From the NCBI GenBank assembly GCA_009778725.1, contig WRFP01000006.1, positions 1 to 32,867 of the forward strand: a stretch of DNA of 32,867 nt, read 5' to 3'. The notes below the pieces were generated by a model. The model was given only the letters and a program-made list of their open reading frames with translations. It was not told the origin of the DNA and ran no database searches. Each line of letters begins with the position of its first letter. The first letter of the stretch is position 1. Both the position numbers and the translations under genes were made by a program. The stretch comes from Propionibacteriaceae bacterium. GTDB lineage: Bacteria; Actinomycetota; Actinomycetes; Propionibacteriales; Propionibacteriaceae. Below, one piece after another: positions 1 through 8,313 of the stretch.

Positions 1-150
1 ACCGTTCTTGATCTGATTGCTCAGTCAAGAATCGGGGCACTTTATTGTTCATTTAGTGCATTATTTGGCATTGACTTTAAGCACGCTGTTGAGTTCTCAA
101 GGTTCAGGTGCGTCCCTCGGTTTGGCTCTCACCTTCCCTTGGGGCAACCT
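1..150 (-). other. Probable pre-rRNA leader of an rRNA operon reading left out of the window
   Basis: Read on the minus strand, this stretch contains TTGAGAACTCAACAG (plus coordinates 86-100), a motif I know from leaders and spacers of actinobacterial rRNA operons, where it helps form processing stems. Near the edge an 11-bp hairpin with one bulge (arms TTCTTGA/TCAAGAA and CTGA/TCAG, positions 5-31) is visible. Two strong promoters lie upstream on the same strand. The 16S gene itself would be left of position 1 and cannot be seen, so the call is an inference. The plus-strand ORFs listed here have no ribosome binding site and look like chance frames. Confidence 0.55.
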
Positions 151-155
151 GGTCC

Positions 156-184
156 ACTTTACCGGTTTGGCCGACCTAAGTCAA
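156..184 (-). promoter_or_regulatory. Promoter P2 of the leftward (probable rrn) transcript
   Basis: On the minus strand TTGACT is followed after exactly 17 bp by TAAAGT (plus coordinates 179-184 and 156-161). This is close to the sigma-70/SigA consensus and lies about 55 bases upstream of the leader motif. It is the second of two tandem promoters, as is common for rRNA operons. Confidence 0.6.
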
Positions 185-318
185 CTTCTGGTGTGTGAAC
201 CATCCCGATCACAGGGTGCCTGCTGGACCTTGTCCTCAGATGATCCCTGATCACGAAAACCCTCTTTGACTAGCGCTTTTAGCTTGCAGCTCTGCGCCTG
301 GTCTCTTCGGGCTAGACA

Positions 319-348
319 AAGTTACCCCAGGGTTGGAGTGCCTGTCAA
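319..348 (-). promoter_or_regulatory. Promoter P1 of the leftward (probable rrn) transcript
   Basis: On the minus strand a perfect TTGACA (plus 343-348) is followed after 18 bp by TAACTT (plus 319-324). It lies back to back with the start region of helD, whose own possible -10 is TAGACT at 396-401 on the plus strand, with only a weak -35. Confidence 0.6.
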
Positions 349-440
349 GTCAGTGCTGACCGCCTTCGAACCTTCTGTGCCGTTGCGTTGTGGGCTAGAC
401 TGTAATGCTGGTATTACCTGGGAGAGGAAACCATTTGACT

Positions 441-2564
441 ATGCAGTCTTCCTTGGAGAGGGAAATCCAAGCCGAGCAAGAGTACGTCGATCTCGTTCTC
501 ACACATCTACAACGTGCCGTCGTGTCGGCCAAAGGTTTGGCACAAGAATCACGGGCCCGGTTCACGTCCGATCGTGAGTCGTGGATGCGTGAAGAAGACG
601 GTACTGCTTTGTTCGAGCGGGACGCATTCGCCTTTCTGGCGGCGCGTCGCATGGCTGCACTCGATGGTGAGCACGAAGGACTTGTCTTCGGACGACTGGA
701 CTCCTCCGATGAGGAACGCAACTACATTGGCCGGCTGGGCGTGCGTACACCTGACTACGAACCTCTGGTGATTGACTGGCGGGCCCAGGCGGCGGAGCCG
801 TTTTATCGGGCGACCGCCGTGCAACCGATGGGGGTGGTGAGGCGCCGGGTCCTGTCGTGCCGGGATGACAAGGTCATCGGCATCGAAGACGATGTGCTGA
901 TACCGACCGAGGTGCCCGAAAGCATGACAGTTATCGGTGACGGAGCGTTGATGCGGGCACTGGAACGGGCGCGGGGCACCAAGATGCAGGACATCGTGGC
1001 GACCATCCAGGCGGAGCAGGACGAGGTCATTCGCGCGCCGTACCAAGGATTCACGGTGATCACAGGGGGGCCTGGAACCGGCAAGACAGTCGTCGGGTTG
1101 CATCGGGTGGCGTTCCTGCTCTACACCTATCGACGCCGTTTCACCAATGGTGGGGTGCTCGTCTTGGGACCATCCTCGATCTTCATGGAGTACATTGAAC
1201 GAGTCTTGCCTGCCCTTGGGGAGGAGTCAGTCACTCTGCGGGCCATGGGGCAGGTGGCCAGCGATGTGCTCGGATTCTCTTCGTCGGTCATGGATCATGA
1301 GGATGCCTGGGTTATCAAGGGCGGGCTTGGGATGGTTGACCTTCTGCGCGCAGCTGTGGAGCGTCCACTCGTCGAGCCACGTGACTTGCTCGTACCGGTG
1401 AAGGGTGATCCTATACGAGTTGCGGCCCGGGACCTGATCAGAATTCGTCATGAGTGTTTGAGCAGAGCTCCGTACAATGAAGCGAAAACTACGGCCGAGG
1501 CGGAACTCGTCTCGTTGTTGTGGTCCCTCGGTCAGCATGATGTCGACGTGGACAGCCCGGAAGAGTTCGCGGATCTCGTGCGTGGTTCCTGGGCTTTCTC
1601 GAACTTTGTGGACCAGTGGTGGCCTCCGTTGTCCCCGACACAGGTCTTGGCGTGGTTGGCGGACCCCGGCGTGCTGGACCGTCTTGGGGGGCTCACTGCT
1701 GAGCAAGGACGCGTGCTGAGCGCCTCGATCAATCCACTCCAGTGGAGTGTGGGCGACATTCCGCTACTCGACGAGTTGGCCTACATACTGGGTCCTGTTC
1801 CTCCGGAGGAAGATGACGAGCCGATTTTCTTTTCTGACTCCATGGACGAGATCGTGACGATCGCCGATCGTCTGACGGACTACAGGAACCTGGAATCGGG
1901 GACGCCGCATAATACGTACGCTCATATTCTTGTGGATGAGGCACAGGACATCACTCCCATGCAGTGGAGAATGATCTACCGCAGGGGAGCCAATGCCTCG
2001 TGGACGATTGTCGGGGATCCTGCCCAGTCCAGTTGGCCTGATCGCGATGAGCCTGGTCGGGCTTTGGCCGCTCTCATCGGTACCCGGCAGCAGAGATCTT
2101 TCCGGTTGTCGACAAACTACCGTTCTCCCAAGGAAACCTACGACCTTGCCACGTCGTACATCAGGAGTATCGAACCGGACACCGACATTCCTGAGGCTGT
2201 GCGTTCCACGGGGGTTCCTCCACGGGTGTTGGTCGCGTCGGTCGGGGAGTTGGGGAGAGTCCTGTCGGCGGAAATCGACCGGTTGCTGGTGGAGACTGAG
2301 GGAACGATTGGGATCATCGCCCTGCCCTGTCACGATGATGACATCAGCACCGTCCTGCCCTGCGACCCTCGGTTGATCCGACTTGATCCCCTGTCCTCCA
2401 AAGGGCTGGAATTCGACGCGGTGGTGGTCGTTGACCCCGATAGCATTGCTTCTTCATCGGTCAGTGGCGCGCGTACTCTCTATGTTGCCCTCACCCGGCC
2501 GACACAAGAGTTGGTGACCATCGACATTGGTGCGGCGGGAGCTTGGCGGGCACATCTGGTCTGA
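441..2564 (+). CDS. helD: HelD/HelR-type RNA polymerase-associated helicase-like ATPase
   Basis: UvrD/Rep-like superfamily 1 ATPase of the HelD family, which binds RNA polymerase and pries it off DNA or from stalled complexes; some actinobacterial members (HelR) also protect against rifampicin. The 707-residue product has Walker A GGPGTGKT near residue 209, the DEAQD box near 499, and late SF1 motifs GLEFDAVVVVD and TLYVALTRP. The N-terminal charged region (EREIQAEQEYVDLVLTHLQ) should be the coiled arm that enters the polymerase channel. The ORF track starts at 405, but ATG 441 has a GGAGAGG sequence upstream and lies just after a possible TAGACT -10 at 396-401, so 441 is preferred. The gene diverges from the probable rRNA operon promoters, a fitting neighbour for a polymerase-recycling factor. 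Family assignment is firm; the rifampicin role is not testable here. Confidence 0.9.
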   Translation: MQSSLEREIQAEQEYVDLVLTHLQRAVVSAKGLAQESRARFTSDRESWMREEDGTALFERDAFAFLAARRMAALDGEHEGLVFGRLDSSDEERNYIGRLGVRTPDYEPLVIDWRAQAAEPFYRATAVQPMGVVRRRVLSCRDDKVIGIEDDVLIPTEVPESMTVIGDGALMRALERARGTKMQDIVATIQAEQDEVIRAPYQGFTVITGGPGTGKTVVGLHRVAFLLYTYRRRFTNGGVLVLGPSSIFMEYIERVLPALGEESVTLRAMGQVASDVLGFSSSVMDHEDAWVIKGGLGMVDLLRAAVERPLVEPRDLLVPVKGDPIRVAARDLIRIRHECLSRAPYNEAKTTAEAELVSLLWSLGQHDVDVDSPEEFADLVRGSWAFSNFVDQWWPPLSPTQVLAWLADPGVLDRLGGLTAEQGRVLSASINPLQWSVGDIPLLDELAYILGPVPPEEDDEPIFFSDSMDEIVTIADRLTDYRNLESGTPHNTYAHILVDEAQDITPMQWRMIYRRGANASWTIVGDPAQSSWPDRDEPGRALAALIGTRQQRSFRLSTNYRSPKETYDLATSYIRSIEPDTDIPEAVRSTGVPPRVLVASVGELGRVLSAEIDRLLVETEGTIGIIALPCHDDDISTVLPCDPRLIRLDPLSSKGLEFDAVVVVDPDSIASSSVSGARTLYVALTRPTQELVTIDIGAAGAWRAHLV

Positions 2565-2595
2565 ACGGTTGCGGACGGTCGGAACAGTCACACCT

Positions 2596-2611
2596 GAATC
2601 CACCGATCGCT
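2596..2611 (+). repeat. Dispersed repeat GAATCCACCGATCGCT, copy 1
   Basis: The core GAATCCACCGATC occurs here in forward orientation and again, inverted, at 3243-3255, so that the two copies bracket the tandem array. The full 16 bases recur inverted at 5499-5514 inside a large palindrome. It lies 32 bases after the helD stop codon. Confidence 0.75.
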
Positions 2612-2630
2612 GGCATCGTAAGCGACACTA

Positions 2631-3138
2631 TCTGAATGTCATCAGTGAGTACGCACTGTTCACGCGTGCCCCCGACATTGAGAGAACTCACCCTCCCGTA
2701 CATCTGAGTGTCATCAGGGGGGACGCACTGTTTACGCGTGCCCCCGACAATGAGCAAACTCACCCTCCCGTACAGATGAGTGCCATTAGTGAGTATGCAC
2801 TGTTTACGCGTGCCCCCGACATTGAGCAAACTCACCCTCCCGTACAGATGAGTGTCATTAGTGGGAGGGCGCACTGTTTACGCGTGCCCCCGACGCTGAG
2901 AGAACTCACCTTCCCGTACATCTGAGTGTCATCAGGGGGGACGCACTGTTTACGCGTGCCCCCGACATTGAGCAAACTCACCCTCCCGTACATCTGAGTG
3001 TCATTAGCGGGGGGACGCACTGTTTACGCGTGCCCCCGACAATGAGAGAACTCACCTTCCCGTACAGATGAGTGCCATCAGGGGGGGCGCACTGTTTACG
3101 CGTGCCACTGACGATGAGCGAACTCACCTTCCCGTACA
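2631..3138. repeat. Tandem array of seven 72-74 bp units between convergent genes
   Basis: Units start at 2631, 2703, 2775, 2847, 2921, 2993 and 3067; five are 72 bp and two (the fourth and sixth) are 74 bp. Each carries GCACTGTT-ACGCGTGCC and ends CTCACC[CT]TCCCGTACA. Inside each unit TGAG-NNNN-CTCA can form a small hairpin in which only the loop changes (CAAA, AGAA, CGAA), and ACTCA can alternatively pair with TGAGT at the start of the next unit. Variable positions cluster at the G-rich stretch after the unit start. ORF-track proteins in this region are repeats of these units; the 74-bp units break the frame, so I do not call them genes. The array fills most of the gap between helD and metF. 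It could act as a bidirectional terminator or be a selfish tandem repeat. Confidence 0.9.
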
Positions 3139-3242
3139 GAGGGGTGCAATGGGTCGATGGTTGCCGTGAGGGCAGACTGGAGGTGAAGTTGGACGGTGAC
3201 CGGCGAGTCAGCGTGCCGGCACCCGGTCGCGTTGCAGCCATG

Positions 3243-3258
3243 GATCGGTGGATTCGGG
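3243..3258 (-). repeat. Dispersed repeat, inverted copy 2 (GATCGGTGGATTCGGG)
   Basis: Inverted match to the 13-base core at 2596-2608, and a 16-base direct match to 5502-5517. It lies between the tandem array and the metF stop codon. The rest of the gap between the array and metF (3139-3265) shows only a short palindrome, GTGCCGGCAC, and no gene. Confidence 0.75.
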
Positions 3259-3265
3259 CTATGGG

Positions 3266-4150
3266 CTAGCCGGGATGTGGAGTGGGACGGACGCTCTTCC
3301 AGATGGACTGGGTGGCTGTGGAGCGGTTCTGGGTGAAAAATTGGAGGCCGGGGGCACCACGGTCGAGGAGTTCTTGGGAGAGTTCGGTACAGATTTGGGT
3401 GCCTGTTGTTCGTACGGCTGCGGGATCGTGGGCCACTGCGTCGAGGCGGGTACGGATGGATTCGGGGACTGCGGCACCGCTCATCTCGGCGAACTTCATC
3501 ACCTGGGAAATCAGCGTGATGGGCATGATGCCTGGAAGGATCGGGATGTCGCAGCCGATTGAGCGTACACGGTCGACAAGGTTGAAATAAGAGTCTGCGG
3601 AAAAGAATAGTTGTGTGATGGCGAAATCGGCTCCGGCTTGCCACTTGTCCTTGAGGATGCGGGCATCCAGGTTGGGGTCGCGTTGGGCTGGATGGGGATC
3701 GGGGAAGGCAGCCACACCTACGCTGAAGTCGCCCTTGGAGCGGATCAGTTCTACCAGTTGGGTCGCGTTGTGCAGACCTGACGGATGGGGTTCCCACGCC
3801 ACGGTGGGGCCTCCTGGCATGTCGCCCCGGATGGCCAGAATGTCGCGCAGACCGTTGGCAGCGTACTCATCGATGACCCTGGTCACATCCGACACCGACT
3901 GGCCAACGCAGGTGAGATGGGCCACGGTCCTCATGCCCGTTTCGGCGGACAGGCGCTTGGTCAGGGCCACGGTGCGTTCGCGCTGGGAACCGTTGGCGCC
4001 GTAGGTGACGGAGACGAAATCGGGGCCCAGGGGAACTAATCTTGCCAGGGTCTGCCAGAGGCTCTCCTGGCCGGCGTCGTCTTTGGGGGGGAAGAACTCG
4101 AACGCAAAGACCGGGGCCTCGGCTTGGGATAAAAGTTGGGAGATCTTCAT
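3266..4150 (-). CDS. metF: Methylenetetrahydrofolate reductase
   Basis: Flavoprotein that reduces 5,10-methylene-THF to 5-methyl-THF, the methyl donor for methionine synthesis; cytoplasmic. The 294-residue length is normal for the bacterial family. Family signatures visible are FEFFPPK near the N-terminus, FVSVTYGANG, the folate/flavin barrel strands HLTCVG and DILAIRGD, and the late ILPGIMPI strand. The ATG overlaps the stop codon of the upstream polyprenyl synthase gene as ATGA (4147-4150), so the two are probably translationally coupled; a GGAG lies about nine bases upstream. The metabolic link to the prenyl synthase is not obvious, and the pairing may simply be operonic. It ends facing the tandem repeat array and convergent helD. 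Confidence 0.93.
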   Translation of the reverse strand: MKISQLLSQAEAPVFAFEFFPPKDDAGQESLWQTLARLVPLGPDFVSVTYGANGSQRERTVALTKRLSAETGMRTVAHLTCVGQSVSDVTRVIDEYAANGLRDILAIRGDMPGGPTVAWEPHPSGLHNATQLVELIRSKGDFSVGVAAFPDPHPAQRDPNLDARILKDKWQAGADFAITQLFFSADSYFNLVDRVRSIGCDIPILPGIMPITLISQVMKFAEMSGAAVPESIRTRLDAVAHDPAAVRTTGTQICTELSQELLDRGAPGLQFFTQNRSTATQSIWKSVRPTPHPG

Positions 4151-5244
4151 GCGGTACGCTCCACGGCCGCGTGGACGAGGGCCATCAAGGCGTACGCGCC
4201 TTCGGCTGACAGGTCCAGGCGATGCAGATGTTTCATTCCCGCTGCTGCTTCCCTCATGATTGCCTTTTCTGTTGACGCGACGGCGCCAGAATCTGTGAGA
4301 ATCTGGCGTGCCTGGTCGATCGCTTCCTCCGTCACATCCGGGTTGCCCAGGATCTGCTTCAGACGCGTGACCTCGGACGGTGACGCGCCCTTGAGAGCAT
4401 AGCCGATCAGTGCGGTCTGTTTTCCCTGGCGCAGGTCGTCTCCGGCCGGCTTGCCCGTCACGGCTGGATCGCCGAAGACACCGAGCAGGTCGTCACGCAT
4501 CTGGAAGGCGTAGCCGACGTGGGCGCCGAATCTGCCCAAACCCTGCTGGATGCCATCCGAGGCCAAGGCGAGGGCGGCTCCGATCTGGACCGGGCGTGAC
4601 ACCGTGTATTTGGCGGTCTTGAATTCCATCACCAGTTTGGCGTCGGCCACGACATCCTTGTCGGCAGAGGGGCGTACCTGATGGAGGACATCCAGGAACT
4701 GACCAGCTAAGACCTCCGACCTCATGGCGTCCAGGTAGGGTCTGGCGCGCTTGAGCCTTTCCGATGACAAGGTCGTCTGCTCCACCATCGCCAAGGACCA
4801 GCCGAACAACAAGTCCCCCAGGAGCAGAGCTGCATTGCGGCCGAATTCCTCACTGTCGCCTTGCCAGGAGTTCTCGCGGTGGTAGTTCTCGAAGAAACGG
4901 TGGGCAGCCGGTGCCCCTCTGCGGGTGTCCGAAGCGTCGATGAGATCGTCGTGGACCAGGGCGAACAGGTGGAGCAGGTCCAGACTTGAGGCGATGTCCA
5001 TCACAGCGTGGGGAGGATTGGAGTCGGAGCCGGCGACAGCCACGTACCCCCAATAGCAGAAGGCCGGGCGCATCCTCTTGCCGCCTCTGGTGAAGTGGGC
5101 GACCTCGTCCCAGATGATGGTCAGCCGCTCGCCCGTTTCGGCCAACAGGTCGCGCTGAGTGTCGATGAAGTGGTCAAGACTCGCTTGTACGGCAGCTGTG
5201 AAATCCTCGCCCAGCGGTTGGTGTGGATCAAGTTTCATTGCCAT
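4147..5244 (-). CDS. Trans-isoprenyl diphosphate synthase (polyprenyl synthetase)
   Basis: Condenses isopentenyl diphosphate onto allylic diphosphates to make geranylgeranyl or longer chains, which could feed the menaquinone side chain attached by MenA in this window or carotenoids; chain length cannot be read from sequence. The 365-residue protein has the GGKRMRP substrate motif, the first Asp-rich motif in HDDLIDASDTRRG and the second in QMRDDLLGVFGD, all characteristic of the all-trans family, plus the conserved K-T pair in EFKTAKYT. The start at 5244 has AGGAG six bases upstream; a second ATG two codons later is possible. It is the first gene of a two-gene operon with metF and diverges from the PASTA kinase. 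The Asp-rich motifs are intact, so an active enzyme is expected. IdsA-type is the likely subgroup. Confidence 0.9.
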   Translation of the reverse strand: MAMKLDPHQPLGEDFTAAVQASLDHFIDTQRDLLAETGERLTIIWDEVAHFTRGGKRMRPAFCYWGYVAVAGSDSNPPHAVMDIASSLDLLHLFALVHDDLIDASDTRRGAPAAHRFFENYHRENSWQGDSEEFGRNAALLLGDLLFGWSLAMVEQTTLSSERLKRARPYLDAMRSEVLAGQFLDVLHQVRPSADKDVVADAKLVMEFKTAKYTVSRPVQIGAALALASDGIQQGLGRFGAHVGYAFQMRDDLLGVFGDPAVTGKPAGDDLRQGKQTALIGYALKGASPSEVTRLKQILGNPDVTEEAIDQARQILTDSGAVASTEKAIMREAAAGMKHLHRLDLSAEGAYALMALVHAAVERTA

Positions 5245-5457
5245 CTTATTCTCCTCGATTCATGCGAAGCTCCTGGTCGCTTGCGTGCCGAGGGGCATCC
5301 CACCGGAAGGCGGGGGTTGTCCAGGCATATTTCATGCTCGATTGCCTCCACCCTTATCGCACTCCTTGTCGTCCTGCTGTTTCCAGGTCAGCGGCCATGG
5401 TGAGCCTGGAAATAACCACACACTACCAGGTGACAGGGGCGGTGGGGACCCCGCTTT

Positions 5458-5518
5458 ACCCGAATGCACCGATCGCGCAGCAGCCCGCTCGCGACGCAAG
5501 CGATCGGTGGATTCGGGT
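5458..5518. repeat. Large palindrome carrying the dispersed repeat
   Basis: Two 19-base arms, 5458-5476 and 5500-5518, are inverted complements with a single mismatch and enclose a 23-base GC-rich loop. The right arm contains the 16-base dispersed repeat also found flanking the array at 2.6-3.26 kb. It sits in the 403-base gap (5245-5647) between the divergent prenyl synthase and kinase genes, so it is not an end-of-gene terminator; it may be an operator, a REP-like element or a MITE relic. I see no other gene in the gap. Confidence 0.85.
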
Positions 5519-5647
5519 TGAACACACATATTTGTGCGTGGAGGGTAGGCGGGCAAAGGACTGCGAGCTTCGGTGCGCCTCGCAGAAACTTACTGGTATT
5601 CTCCTACACTCGAGTATGGATTAATCTCTCTCATACCAGGAGTACTC

Positions 5648-7630
5648 GTGTCTGTGTCCCAAAGCGACAGCCTGATCGGCTCTGTCCTGGGTGGACGCTA
5701 CGAACTGATCGCACGAGTCAACCGGGGGGGAACAGCAGTCGTTTACCGGGGTATCGATCGGCGACTGGGGCGAACCGTGGCTGTCAAGGTAATTCACTCC
5801 GACCTGTCGGGAGATCCGGACTATGCCAAACGGTTCGACCGGGAGGCGCGGGCGGCTGCCATCTTGTCCCATCCGAACATCGTGGCGGTCTTCGACCAGG
5901 GGCATTCCGGAGAGCGTTCGTACATCGTCATGGAGTTTATCCATGGCCAGTCGCTGAGATCGATCATCTCCTCATCGGCTCCGCTGCCCCCCTCACTCGC
6001 GCTGACGTACGCACATGAGGTGGCCAAGGCCCTGGCGGCTGCGCACGACGCTGACATCATCCATCGGGATATCAAGCCGGAGAACATCCTGATCACCAAC
6101 GACGGACAGGTCAAAGTCACCGATTTCGGCCTGGCGAAGAACATCACCGCGCAGACATCGACTGCCTCACAAGGGGTTCTGATGGGAACGATGAGCTACA
6201 TCGCCCCTGAGATCCCACAGTCCGGATCGGCCGGGAAGGCTTCGGACATCTATTCCACGGGCATCGTGATGTACGAGATGCTGACCGGAAAGAAGCCCCA
6301 CGTTGGCGAGGATCTGTCACAGGTCATCTACAAGCATGTGCACGTCGACATCCCTCCCCCGTCTCAGGGGCTCGAAGGACCAGCCCGGACGAAGGTTCCC
6401 GACTACGTCGATGCGCTCGTGACCAGTTGTACCTCGCGCAATCCCGACCGGCGTCCCGTGGACGGGCGGCATCTGGAAGAACTCATCGCCAAAGCCCGCA
6501 GGGCCCTGGACGAAGGGCGGATGAGCGACCCGAAACTGGCTCAAGAGTTCCTTGCGGGCTCGGGTGTGCTTCGTACCGCTCCCGGCGCGGTTGATCAGAC
6601 ATCTCATCCAGCCTCGGCCGTGCCTGAGGTGAAAGAAAACACCCCCGTTCATCCGATTGTGCCTGTGGCGGCCACCAAACTGGCGACAGCCAGGCCGCAG
6701 AGCCCGGCCAAACCAGGGGCAGGCCATCCTCCGGCCCAGCAGAAGACCAAGCGGAAACCACTGGTCACACTCATTGTCGTTTTGGTTGTCCTGCTGGTCG
6801 CCGGCGGGCTGAGTTGGTGGCTGGCGGTCGGACGGTGGACCTCAGTGCCCGATGTGGCGGGACTGACCGAACAAGATGCCCGGACACAGGCGGTGTCCAA
6901 ATCACTGAGCCTGACCACCCTGCCCGAGTATTCGGAGACGGTGGCGGTGGGACAGGTGATCCGTACTGATCCCCAACAAGGGTCGCGGGTCAGGAAGGGC
7001 TCGACCATCACGGCGTACATCTCGAAAGGACAGGAGCGCTATTCCATGCCCACTGTCGTGGGGTTGAGCCAAGACGACGCGGTGGCGGCGATCCTGAACA
7101 ACCACCTGGCGCAAGGAACAATCACACAGTCTTGGAGTGAGACGGTGCCCGAGGGGCAAGTCATGTTTGCGTCACAGAACCCGGGGGCCAGCCTCAAGCC
7201 CAACACACCCATCGACTTGACCGTGTCGAAGGGGCGCCAGCCTATCCCCATCGACTCCTACGTGGGCAAGACTCAAGACGAGGCGACCCAGGGGCTGACG
7301 GGTGCGGGATTCCAGGTCACCACCAGTGAGGACAACTCGGCAAGCGTGCCCCAAGGCAGTGTCATCAGCCAAGATCCTCCTAGTGGGAACGGATTTCATG
7401 GTGACACCATCACGCTGGTGATTTCCAAAGGACCGGTCATGGTGGCCGTGCCCACGGTATGGGGGATGTCCCGGGCAGATGCGACGACCGCGTTGACTCA
7501 AGCCGGCTTCGTTGTGACGGTGAAGAACGTCAATCCCGTCGGGACTCCGGTCGGTTTCGCGGCGAGCACCGATCCCAAGGCCGGGGCCATGGCACCCCAG
7601 GGATCGACGGTCACTCTCAATATCGTCTGA
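5648..7630 (+). CDS. pknB: PASTA-domain serine/threonine protein kinase (PknB/StkP-like)
   Basis: Membrane receptor kinase coordinating growth and division, sensing muropeptides or lipid II through extracellular PASTA repeats. The 660-residue protein has a kinase domain (about residues 15-285) with VAVKVI lysine, [10 protein letters not shown] catalytic loop, DFG in VTDFGLAKN, and GTMSYIAPE after the activation segment. A Pro/Ala-rich linker leads to one membrane helix near residues 375-395, then four PASTA repeats opening VPDVAG, MPTVVG, a divergent PIDSYVG and VPTVWG. The start chosen is GTG 5648 with AGGAG five bases upstream; the ORF-track start at 5573 adds 25 residues lacking a ribosome binding site. 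The glycine loop reads [10 protein letters not shown], with Asn at the usual first Gly. It is not in the usual ftsZ/rodA/pbpA cluster here, so it may be a second PASTA kinase (PknL-like) rather than PknB itself. Confidence 0.9.
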   Translation: MSVSQSDSLIGSVLGGRYELIARVNRGGTAVVYRGIDRRLGRTVAVKVIHSDLSGDPDYAKRFDREARAAAILSHPNIVAVFDQGHSGERSYIVMEFIHGQSLRSIISSSAPLPPSLALTYAHEVAKALAAAHDADIIHRDIKPENILITNDGQVKVTDFGLAKNITAQTSTASQGVLMGTMSYIAPEIPQSGSAGKASDIYSTGIVMYEMLTGKKPHVGEDLSQVIYKHVHVDIPPPSQGLEGPARTKVPDYVDALVTSCTSRNPDRRPVDGRHLEELIAKARRALDEGRMSDPKLAQEFLAGSGVLRTAPGAVDQTSHPASAVPEVKENTPVHPIVPVAATKLATARPQSPAKPGAGHPPAQQKTKRKPLVTLIVVLVVLLVAGGLSWWLAVGRWTSVPDVAGLTEQDARTQAVSKSLSLTTLPEYSETVAVGQVIRTDPQQGSRVRKGSTITAYISKGQERYSMPTVVGLSQDDAVAAILNNHLAQGTITQSWSETVPEGQVMFASQNPGASLKPNTPIDLTVSKGRQPIPIDSYVGKTQDEATQGLTGAGFQVTTSEDNSASVPQGSVISQDPPSGNGFHGDTITLVISKGPVMVAVPTVWGMSRADATTALTQAGFVVTVKNVNPVGTPVGFAASTDPKAGAMAPQGSTVTLNIV

Positions 7631-7640
7631 GGTGCCTCGG

Positions 7641-7664
7641 CCTGTGGGTGAAAAGGCCCGCAGG
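7641..7664. terminator. Probable bidirectional terminator hairpin
   Basis: CCTGTGGG at 7641-7648 pairs with CCCGCAGG at 7657-7664 (one G-T wobble) around an eight-base loop, in the 44-base gap between the convergent kinase and MBL-hydrolase genes. There is no good T tract, as is common in actinobacteria. Confidence 0.55.
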
Positions 7665-7674
7665 TTACTGGGTG

Positions 7675-8313
7675 TCAGAGGCTGACGAACTGCCCACTGC
7701 GCAAGTCAGAGAACACGGTTGGGGTCATCTCATTGAACCGGGCGAAAGACAACCCCCAGCCGGTCTCGTTGATCAGGCCGTCGTGGATGAGGAAACCCTG
7801 AGGCGCTTTGATGTCGCGGATGAAGTCGATGATTTCCTTCATCGCGCACCAGGGGCCGTGGGCTGGCGCCGCGAGAATATCCACGCCCTGGGGAATGGTG
7901 TCCAGGCAGTCGCCCGGGTGGAAAAACTGCGGCTCGCCCAGGGTTCGCACCATGATTCCGACGTTGCCGATCCGGGGGATGTCCCGGTGGATGATGGCGT
8001 GAAGACCGCCAACCCCTTCGATCTTCGTTTTCCCGATGGTGAACGAGGATCCGGCCGGGAATCTTTCCGCCCGGGGGATGTCCACCAGCTGCAGGACGCC
8101 GGGTTCGACAAGGATTTTGGCTTGAGGATTCGTCGCAGCCAGGACCGGGAACCACTCGGGATCGACGTGGTCCGGATGGGCGTGGGTGACCACAATGGCG
8201 TCCAGATCGGTGACGTCGTGCCACGCTGAACTGTAGTTTCCCGGGTCGATCAGTATTCTGCTCCGGGCGGTCTCCACCATCACGGTGGAATGACCCAGGT
8301 GAGCGATCCTCAT
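7675..8313 (-). CDS. MBL-fold metallo-hydrolase (UlaG-like)
   Basis: Metallo-beta-lactamase superfamily hydrolase of 212 residues. The metal-binding motif THAHPDHVD (family HxHxDH) is near residue 55; further ligands are probably FHPGD and the His in AAPAHGPW. The opening IAHLGHSTVMVE and the IDPG strand match the small UlaG-like/UPF0173 group of putative zinc or manganese hydrolases, many annotated as L-ascorbate-6-phosphate lactonase-like; the substrate here is unknown. Its ATG overlaps the threonine aldolase stop as ATGA (8310-8313), indicating coupled translation. It ends at the hairpin shared with the convergent kinase gene. No sugar-acid genes are nearby that would support a true ascorbate role. 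Confidence 0.85.
   Translation of the reverse strand: MRIAHLGHSTVMVETARSRILIDPGNYSSAWHDVTDLDAIVVTHAHPDHVDPEWFPVLAATNPQAKILVEPGVLQLVDIPRAERFPAGSSFTIGKTKIEGVGGLHAIIHRDIPRIGNVGIMVRTLGEPQFFHPGDCLDTIPQGVDILAAPAHGPWCAMKEIIDFIRDIKAPQGFLIHDGLINETGWGLSFARFNEMTPTVFSDLRSGQFVSL

Noticed and set aside
2631-3138. CRISPR array
   Set aside because: Units are contiguous near-identical 72-74 bp repeats without unique spacers, and no cas genes are near.
2491-3241. Repeat-peptide ORFs in the tandem array (both strands, such as VGGTRKQC repeats)
   Set aside because: They are translations of the 72-bp unit. Two 74-bp units break every frame, no ribosome binding sites are present, and start codons fall inside repeats.
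7459-8229. 256-residue plus-strand ORF after the kinase
   Set aside because: Overlaps the kinase end and lies antisense to the well-supported MBL hydrolase; no ribosome binding site.
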